Source: an uncultured Ilumatobacter sp.
Lineage (GTDB): Bacteria; Actinomycetota; Acidimicrobiia; Acidimicrobiales; Ilumatobacteraceae
Assembly (NCBI GenBank): GCA_938049325.1
Contig: CALICC010000266.1
Coordinates: forward strand, 1-5,081
Direction: 5' to 3'
Length of the DNA: 5,081 bases
The translations under genes and the position numbers were made by a program. This document shows, piece by piece, positions 1 through 3,992 of the stretch (position 1 is its first letter; the number at the start of each line of letters is the position of its first letter). The notes beneath the pieces were generated by a model. That model was not told where the DNA came from. It did no database searches and saw only the letters and a program-made list of their open reading frames with translations.

Positions 1-492
1 GACGACGCGGCGAACGGCGACGGCACCGGTCTGCTCGCGCTCTACGACAGTTACCTGCGCCGTGACCCCGCTGATGGGTCATATCCGAATCTTCTGGAGT
101 CGTTCCAGGCGATCATCTGCGCAGACGAACCTGACCGACTCGCGCCGGACGAGGCTGACGAGAAGGCCGAAGAGCTCATCGGAGTCGCACCGCGGCTCTT
201 CCCGTACACGACTGCTTCCTATGTCTGTAACTTCTTCCCGCCCTCAGCGGATCCGCGGACCGAGATCACGGGCGAGCGTGCCGGACCGATCGTCGTCATC
301 GGAACGACCGGCGATCCGAGCACCCCGCTCGACAGCAGTGAGGCCATGGCCGATGCGCTCGAAGAAGGCCAGCTCGTGACCGTCGAGGCGAACCAGCACC
401 TCGGCTACGGCACGAGTGACTGCATCAACGACCTCGTGCACGACTACTTGATCTGGCTCGAGGCCCCCGCGACCGACGCTCGCTGTAGCTGA
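1..492 (+). CDS. TAP-like alpha/beta hydrolase (tripeptidyl-aminopeptidase type), C-terminal part, 5' end outside window
   Basis: The frame is open from base 1 to the TGA at 490-492, giving 163 C-terminal residues. The segment IVVIGTTGDPSTPL (about residues 97-110) followed by VEANQHLGYG (128-137) is the C-terminal signature of the TAP-like alpha/beta hydrolases (Abhydrolase_4 type). D105 would be the catalytic Asp and H133 the catalytic His. The nucleophile Ser and any signal peptide lie to the left of the window. Cysteines at about 40, 76, 141 and 162 suit an exported, disulphide-bonded enzyme, as is common for actinobacterial members, which cleave short peptides from peptide N-termini or hydrolyse small esters and amides. 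The substrate cannot be read from this fragment. No same-strand gene follows closely: the next feature is a hairpin and a tRNA on the other strand, so this is probably the last gene of its transcript. Confidence 0.88.
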   Translation, partial: DDAANGDGTGLLALYDSYLRRDPADGSYPNLLESFQAIICADEPDRLAPDEADEKAEELIGVAPRLFPYTTASYVCNFFPPSADPRTEITGERAGPIVVIGTTGDPSTPLDSSEAMADALEEGQLVTVEANQHLGYGTSDCINDLVHDYLIWLEAPATDARCS

Positions 493-512
493 TCGCACCC
501 CGGAGACAGAAA

Positions 513-535
513 GACCCGGGCCAAAGGCCCGGGTC
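513..535 (-). terminator. GC-rich hairpin, probable terminator of tRNA-Ser
   Basis: A perfect 10-bp inverted repeat (GACCCGGGCC / GGCCCGGGTC) surrounds a 3-nt loop. Read on the minus strand it lies 28 nt after the CCA end of tRNA-Ser and is followed by TTTCTGTC, a short U-rich run. Read on the plus strand, 20 nt after the hydrolase stop, it is followed by CTCCTGTG, with no U-run. It therefore fits best as the tRNA terminator, and may also stop plus-strand transcripts less efficiently. The stem is directly visible; the direction of action is inferred. Confidence 0.7.
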
Positions 536-562
536 CTCCTGTGCTCGAACGTGTCGAGCGTC

Positions 563-653
563 TGGCGGAAGGCGTGGGATTCGAACCCACGGAGGCCCAA
601 AAGACCTCAACAGTTTTCGAGACTGTCCCATTCGTCCGCTCTGGCAGCCTTCC
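563..653 (-). tRNA. tRNA-Ser, anticodon CGA, CCA encoded
   Basis: The reverse complement folds as a class II tRNA. The acceptor stem is GGAAGGC (653-647) with GCCTTCC (573-567), followed by discriminator G (566) and encoded CCA (565-563). The D-stem is CCA/TGG. The anticodon stem ACAGT/ACTGT closes the loop CTCGAAA, with anticodon CGA at 619-617, which reads UCG. The variable arm is long, GAGGTC pairing with GGCCTC around a short loop, which is the serine hallmark. The T-arm is GTGGG-TTCGAAT-CCCAC. The discriminator G is the base expected for seryl-tRNA. The gene is 91 nt with CCA. A terminator-like hairpin follows at 535-513. No intron, truncation or second copy of its 3' end is seen in the window. 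Confidence 0.97.
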
Positions 654-660
654 GGAGTCG

Positions 661-666
661 AGGCTA
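661..666 (-). promoter_or_regulatory. Candidate -10 element for tRNA-Ser
   Basis: On the minus strand, TAGCCT lies 7 nt before the mature tRNA 5' end. It resembles the actinobacterial sigma-A -10 box (TAnnnT). Transcription would start at or within a base or two of the mature 5' end, leaving almost no leader. At 17-19 bp spacing the -35 positions read CGACCG, GCGACC and CGCGAC, none close to TTGACA, so the call is weak. Confidence 0.28.
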
Positions 667-808
667 GCGAAAAATCCGGCGCGCGGTCGCGAAGAATGTC
701 GCAAGACGTGCGCAGTGCGTGACGTTTGGCGCACGCTCGGAGAGTTGTGTGGATTCGCTCAAGACGAGCGCGCAGAGTGCCGATACATGAAACGTATGAC
801 GATGTTGC

Positions 809-812
809 GAGG
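809..812 (+). promoter_or_regulatory. Shine-Dalgarno GAGG for the Roadblock gene
   Basis: GAGG lies 8 nt before ATG 821. An in-frame TGA at 797-799 and the absence of any other start codon between it and 821 fix 821 as the first possible start, so site and start support each other. Confidence 0.6.
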
Positions 813-820
813 CCTCTCCC

Positions 821-1282
821 ATGACTGCTGACACGGCTGTTCCGGAACAAGCACGCGCCTGGACGGCTCCGGCGCCCGCTTCGTCGCTGGCTCCGCCACC
901 GCCTCCTCCGTCGGCCGCGGTTCGGCCACAACCCACGACCCCTACCGAGGCGCTGGACGAACTCACCGAGGTCATCAACGGCGCCCGCGGCGCGCTGCTT
1001 GCTTCTGTCGACGGCTTTTCACTCGCGCACAGCGAGTCGATGCCTGATGAAGCTGCGCACGCTGCGATGCTTGCTGCCGCGATGGGCCTGGCCAATCAAC
1101 TCGCTGTGATGGGCGGCGGAGAGCAGTTGCGCCAGCTGGTGATCGATCACGACGCCGGCTTGTTGCTGATCTGGCCGATTGGCAAGTACCGCGTGCTCGC
1201 CATGTTGACCGACGCTCGCGTCGACCAGGCGCACCTCCGGCGCTTCGTACGTTCGCGCGCTGCACTGTTGGCGGACGGTTGA
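821..1282 (+). CDS. Roadblock/LC7 domain protein (MglB/CvnB-like), proposed GTPase partner
   Basis: This is a 153-residue protein. Residues 1-41 are Pro/Ala-rich and probably disordered, with a run of six prolines at 25-30. Residues 42-145 look like one Roadblock/LC7 fold: helix (ALDELTEVINGA), strand with the family's DG turn (ALLASVDGFSLAH, 58-70), a long Ala-rich helix (77-96), then strands LRQLVIDHDAGLLLIWPIG and YRVLAMLTD, and a last helix. Roadblock proteins dimerise and bind small Ras-like GTPases; MglB is the GAP of MglA and CvnB is the conservon version. The next gene encodes exactly such a GTPase. The TGA shares its A with that gene's ATG (TGATG), implying coupled translation and roughly matched amounts. 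The start is fixed by an upstream in-frame stop at 797-799 and GAGG at 809-812. GAP activity is inferred from family and context, not visible in residues. Confidence 0.87.
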   Translation: MTADTAVPEQARAWTAPAPASSLAPPPPPPSAAVRPQPTTPTEALDELTEVINGARGALLASVDGFSLAHSESMPDEAAHAAMLAAAMGLANQLAVMGGGEQLRQLVIDHDAGLLLIWPIGKYRVLAMLTDARVDQAHLRRFVRSRAALLADG

Positions 1283-1977
1283 TGTCGATGACCACGATGG
1301 ACCAGGCCGCGACGGAGCAGGCGGGGGCCGACCGTCTCGACGCCGACCACTCCAGCGCGGACACCACCAGCCCGAAGATGAGCAACGGCGAGCCGTCGAC
1401 GACGATCGAGCACACGTTCAAGATTCTGGTTACCGGACCGTTTGCCGCCGGCAAGACGTCCCTGATCCAGTCGGTCTCTCAGACCGACGTGGTATCGACC
1501 GATGTGTTGACCAGTGGCGATGAGTCCGAAGTGAAGGGTGAGACCACCGTCGCGATGGACTTCGGCACCTATCAGTTGCCTGACGAAGCAATCCGTCTGC
1601 TGTTGTTCGGAACGCCCGGACAACCACGGTTCCGCTTCATGACCAACATCCTCAAAGGTGACGTCGACGTCGTGGCGTTCGTGATCAACGCCGAGGCGCG
1701 TGAGACCCATGCCGCCGCCGGTGTCGAACTCCGCTCGCTGCTGTCGGATCTGCGCGTTCCGGCCGTCATCGCGGTGAACCGGTGCGACGATCACGAGCAA
1801 GCGCAGCGCATCGCCCGTTCACTTGGCGCCCTCGCAGGCGAGGCGGTCATTCCCTGCCAGCTCGTCGACGAGTCGTCGGGCCGCGAGGTCATCGTCGAAA
1901 TCTTGCTCACGCTGCTTGACTCGCTCGAAGAGATGTCGAGTGAATCACGAGACCACGACCCCGCCGAGGTCGGCTGA
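1282..1977 (+). CDS. Small Ras-like GTPase, CvnD/MglA type (COG2229-like)
   Basis: A 231-residue cytosolic GTPase. Residues 1-44 form a polar Asp/Ser/Thr/Ala-rich extension, then the G domain begins at TFKILVTG. The P-loop is GPFAAGKTS (52-60, K58 and T59). Switch I region is KGETTVAMDFG (85-95), with T88 or T89 the likely Mg-binding Thr. G3 is LFGTPGQPRF (108-117), where the usual Asp of DxxG is absent, as in CvnD and MglA relatives. G4 is NRCD (166-169) in place of NKxD. G5 is probably near CQLVD (192-196). No lipidation motif or membrane segment is seen. The start is taken as ATG 1282, which overlaps the Roadblock stop. TTG 1279 and ATG 1288 are in frame; ATG 1288 has better spacing from GGACGG at 1273-1278. 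The neighbours suggest a GTP switch controlled by the Roadblock protein and read out by the DUF4388-like protein. Confidence 0.9.
   Translation: MSMTTMDQAATEQAGADRLDADHSSADTTSPKMSNGEPSTTIEHTFKILVTGPFAAGKTSLIQSVSQTDVVSTDVLTSGDESEVKGETTVAMDFGTYQLPDEAIRLLLFGTPGQPRFRFMTNILKGDVDVVAFVINAEARETHAAAGVELRSLLSDLRVPAVIAVNRCDDHEQAQRIARSLGALAGEAVIPCQLVDESSGREVIVEILLTLLDSLEEMSSESRDHDPAEVG
1966..1970 (+). promoter_or_regulatory. Shine-Dalgarno GAGGT that sets the start of the DUF4388-like gene
   Basis: GAGGT sits inside the last codons of the GTPase gene, 8 nt before ATG 1979. The reading frame is open far upstream (to about 1823), but that part lies antiphase within the GTPase gene and gives a basic Arg/Ser-rich sequence typical of a shadow frame. 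The site supports 1979 as the true start. Confidence 0.65.
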
Positions 1978-1978
1978 A

Positions 1979-3526
1979 ATGACCAACGACCCCGCCGTCT
2001 CGTCAACTGCCACCCCGATGTCACTCGATCCCGCCTTTCCACCTTCGCTCGCCGAGTTCGCCGACGCGTCACAGTCCGCCCCGGTCAGCGCCGCCTCGGC
2101 ACTCGACGTCGCTCGTCATCACGCCTTCACGGGCGAGCTCACGTTCTTCGTCGACCCGCTCGTGCGTGTGTACCTCGACGCGGGAGTTGCCTACTACGCC
2201 GAAGTCGTCGGCGGCCAGACCATCGGCGAGCTCCTGCTGGCGTCGGCTGTACTCGACGCGCGCCAACTCGAACAGGGTGTTGTTCGTGTCGGTGAGGTCG
2301 AGCATCTCGGCCGTCTCTTCGATCGCGTCGACGACGTCGACCGCGACCTGGCAATGGTCGTCGTCGAACACCACGTCGACCAGCTGGTCAACCAGCTCGC
2401 CGAGCGCGTGATGTCGCGCCTGTCGATCAGTGCCTACCGTCATCACGCGAGCGGCGTCCACCGCTGGTTCGTTGCGCCGATCGATTCGGCCGAATCGCAG
2501 CGCCCAGTGAGCGAGGTTGCGCAGGTCGACCGCTCGGTGGTCGACGACCTCCCTGAGCTCGCGCCGAACTCGACCGAGGTCCGCATCGAATGGACCGAGC
2601 CGCTCCCAGCGGATGCGCCTGCTCCGGCACCGAGCTCGGACGAAGTACAAGCTGAAGTCGATGGCTTCGACGCCGATGTGGCCGACTGGGCAGCCGCAGC
2701 TCCGACGGTGGAAGTGCACCCTGCGCCGATCATCGGACAGGTCACCGAGCCGCCCGCCGAGCCTCTCACCGGGCCGCTCACCGACGAAGCGAGCGCCGAC
2801 TCGGTCGCCGAATTCCACATTGTTTGGCCCGACGGAACCCAAGACGCTCAGCTGATTCCAGAGGCTGCCACCGATGTTCCGGATGCGGACGCCGTGCATG
2901 ATGCAGCTCCGGCTCCCGATGCAGCTCCGGCTCACGGTGCTCCACCAGCGATCGATTTGGGATTGTCACCAGCGGTGGTCGAGGAGATCCCCGACCCTGA
3001 CGCGGCGATTCCCGACGATGTCGCGGCTGCCGTCAAACGGGCGCTGCAGGCAATCGACGAAGCGTCGTCGCAGCCGATCGTCATTCCGCGGATGGAACTG
3101 TCGCCGATTCTGCTGCCGCAGATCGACACGCTTGCGCCGATTCCCGACGACGATCCCGTCGCGGCTCCGTCACCGCAGCCCGCGCAAGCTCAACCACAGC
3201 CACAACCGATGGGTTTCGCACCGCCGACGGTCGCCATGCGCGCCGAGGCGATTTACGAGCGCCAGGCGTCCGAGCTCGCCGCCCAGCGCGCGGCGGCGCA
3301 ACAGGCCGACGTCCCGACACCGACCGCTGCTCCCGAAGCCGCCGCTGCACCCGCGCCCGCCGCTGCACCCGCAACGGACGCTGCACCGGGGGCCGGACCG
3401 GCGCCCACCGCCGAACCGATCGCATCCGCCGACCCGGCAGGTGATGCACCCGCAGCGAGTGCGAACGACCGGAGTGGCGCACTGCGTCGCTTGATCGGCA
3501 GCCTGCGCAAGCAAGACAACGACTGA
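1979..3526 (+). CDS. DUF4388-like (PatA N-terminal type) protein with long disordered Pro/Ala/acidic tail
   Basis: A 515-residue protein. Residues about 35-167 resemble DUF4388: a TGELTFFV strand, a turn and YLDAGVAYYAEVVGGQTIGELLL (the G-x-hydrophobic-A and G-x-x-hydrophobic pattern of that family), then helices and a closing 'G-h-h-W-F' segment near 159-164. From about 170 to 497 the chain is rich in Pro, Ala, Asp and Glu and probably disordered. It holds two similar short elements, EVRIEW (200-205) and EFHIVW (278-283), likely helices at 345-361 and 418-442, and a hydrophobic stretch at 366-389. The C-terminus GALRRLIGSLRKQ (500-512) is a basic amphipathic helix. DUF4388 proteins often accompany Roadblock/GTPase modules and response regulators; no enzymatic activity is suggested. 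The start ATG follows the GTPase stop by 1 nt, with GAGGT 8 nt ahead, so the three genes form an operon. Effector or scaffold is a guess from context. The domain call is from pattern only. Confidence 0.78.
   Translation: MTNDPAVSSTATPMSLDPAFPPSLAEFADASQSAPVSAASALDVARHHAFTGELTFFVDPLVRVYLDAGVAYYAEVVGGQTIGELLLASAVLDARQLEQGVVRVGEVEHLGRLFDRVDDVDRDLAMVVVEHHVDQLVNQLAERVMSRLSISAYRHHASGVHRWFVAPIDSAESQRPVSEVAQVDRSVVDDLPELAPNSTEVRIEWTEPLPADAPAPAPSSDEVQAEVDGFDADVADWAAAAPTVEVHPAPIIGQVTEPPAEPLTGPLTDEASADSVAEFHIVWPDGTQDAQLIPEAATDVPDADAVHDAAPAPDAAPAHGAPPAIDLGLSPAVVEEIPDPDAAIPDDVAAAVKRALQAIDEASSQPIVIPRMELSPILLPQIDTLAPIPDDDPVAAPSPQPAQAQPQPQPMGFAPPTVAMRAEAIYERQASELAAQRAAAQQADVPTPTAAPEAAAAPAPAAAPATDAAPGAGPAPTAEPIASADPAGDAPAASANDRSGALRRLIGSLRKQDND
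2900..2935 (+). repeat. 18-bp tandem repeat, two copies, inside the linker of the DUF4388-like gene
   Basis: Two adjacent 18-bp units (2900-2917 and 2918-2935) both begin GATGCAGCTCCGGCTC and differ only at the second-last base. In frame they encode DAAPAP and DAAPAH. This looks like a recent slippage duplication that lengthened a disordered linker. Confidence 0.9.
3341..3376 (+). repeat. Second 18-bp tandem repeat in the linker of the DUF4388-like gene
   Basis: Units 3341-3358 and 3359-3376 share GCCGCTGCACCCGC and encode AAAPAP and AAAPAT. The period and the A-A-P-A core are the same as in the repeat at 2900-2935, but the nucleotide sequences differ, so the two appear to have arisen separately. 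Confidence 0.8.
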
Positions 3527-3537
3527 CGCTCAGCGTC
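3525..3537. other. Short palindrome covering both convergent stop codons
   Basis: GACGCT-C-AGCGTC is an inverted repeat centred on 3531. It contains the end of the TGA of the DUF4388-like gene (3524-3526) and the whole stop of tadA (3530-3532, minus). As RNA it can form a 5-bp stem with a 3-nt loop on either strand. It has no U-run, so as a terminator it would be weak. It may be only a compact convergent end. Confidence 0.4.
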
Positions 3538-3988
3538 GAGCGCGGAAGAACGCGCGCAACACGTCGCCGCACTCGTCGGCGCGCGTGCCGTGCCTGACGT
3601 CGACGGCGTGATTCAGCGGGCTGCCCGACAGCAGCTCGAAGTGACTGACCACGCCCCCGGCCTTGGGGTCGAGCGCGCCGAACACCACGGCACCGAGCCG
3701 CGCGTTGACCATCGCCCCGGCACACATCGCGCACGGCTCGAGGGTGACCACGAGCGTGCACTCGTCGAGGCGCCAGTTGCCGATGTGTGCAGCGGCGTCG
3801 CGCAGTGCGAGCACTTCGGCGTGCGCCACCGGGTCGCCGGTGAGTTCGCGCTCGTTGTGACGACGCGCGATGACTTGACCGTCGTGAACGACCACCGCAC
3901 CGACGGGAACGTCGTCGTGTTCCTGCGCCTCGAGGGCCTCGGTGAGCGCGAGCTGCATCAGCTCGTCATCGCTGGGTGTCGTCGTCAC
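3530..3988 (-). CDS. tadA: tRNA-specific adenosine-34 deaminase TadA
   Basis: TadA deaminates A34 to inosine in tRNA-Arg(ACG), allowing decoding of CGU, CGC and CGA. The 152-residue chain has the full zinc deaminase core: PVGAVVV near 28-34, HAE (H56 zinc ligand, E58 proton shuttle), TLEPCAMCAGA (82-92) with zinc ligands C86 and C89, and a TadA-type C-terminus (FGALDPKAGG near 103-112, LNHAVDVRHG, EC, FFRARR). FGALDPKAGG and the conserved NH favour TadA over cytidine or guanine deaminases. The start is chosen as GTG 3988, four bases after the P450 stop, because the N-terminus then has the usual TadA length. A GTG at 4018 would add 10 residues and overlap the P450 gene by 26 bp; ATG 3958 would give a shorter form. 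The Shine-Dalgarno signal is poor for all three: GAGG is only 2 nt from GTG 3988. The 3' end converges with the Roadblock operon, 3 bp away. Confidence 0.93.
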   Translation of the reverse strand: MTTTPSDDELMQLALTEALEAQEHDDVPVGAVVVHDGQVIARRHNERELTGDPVAHAEVLALRDAAAHIGNWRLDECTLVVTLEPCAMCAGAMVNARLGAVVFGALDPKAGGVVSHFELLSGSPLNHAVDVRHGTRADECGDVLRAFFRARR

Positions 3989-3992
3989 CGCC

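Larger units (their letters stand above)
654..820. other. Divergent intergenic region between tRNA-Ser and the Roadblock operon
   Basis: These 167 bp separate two divergent transcription units and must carry the operon promoter unless it is read through from upstream. I cannot pick a convincing -35/-10 pair for the plus strand. The only AT-richer stretch is around 783-805, where ATAC (783-786) and GTAT (794-797) form a short 4-bp dyad over 7 bp. That is too short to call an operator. A short leader-like ORF of 14 codons begins at ATG 787. Confidence 0.5.

Noticed and set aside
62..379. 105-residue plus-strand frame at the left end
   Set aside because: Arg/Ser-rich out-of-phase shadow of the hydrolase gene, which has clear catalytic motifs.
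563..590. tRNA-Ser 3' end as a phage or island attachment site
   Set aside because: No second copy of the tRNA 3' segment and no integrase gene are found in the window.
708..734. GTGCGC / GCGCAC inverted repeat in the intergenic region
   Set aside because: Six-bp arms of pure GC alternation 15 bp apart are expected by chance at this base composition; no partner regulator is visible.
783..797. ATAC-N7-GTAT dyad as an operator
   Set aside because: Only 4-bp arms and a single copy; noted within the intergenic entry but not called as a site.
541..831. 96-residue plus-strand frame with an apparently protein-like start
   Set aside because: It is the antisense of tRNA-Ser followed by intergenic sequence; only its last 14 codons are discussed, as a possible leader.
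1823..1978. Upstream extension of the DUF4388-like reading frame to an ATG at 1823
   Set aside because: It lies antiphase within the GTPase gene, gives an Arg/Ser-rich shadow sequence, and a good GAGGT plus ATG exists at 1966-1981.
2069..2935. 288-residue open frame on the minus strand
   Set aside because: Antisense to the DUF4388-like gene; Arg/Val/Asp-rich composition typical of the complement of a high-GC gene, with no recognisable domain.
821..3526. Complete conservon (cvnA-cvnD)
   Set aside because: Only Roadblock and GTPase members are present; there is no histidine kinase-like or DUF742 gene, and the third gene does not look like either.
3081..3761. 226-residue minus-strand frame crossing the convergent gene ends
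   Set aside because: Extremely Arg-rich, overlaps two well-supported genes, and shows no family signature.
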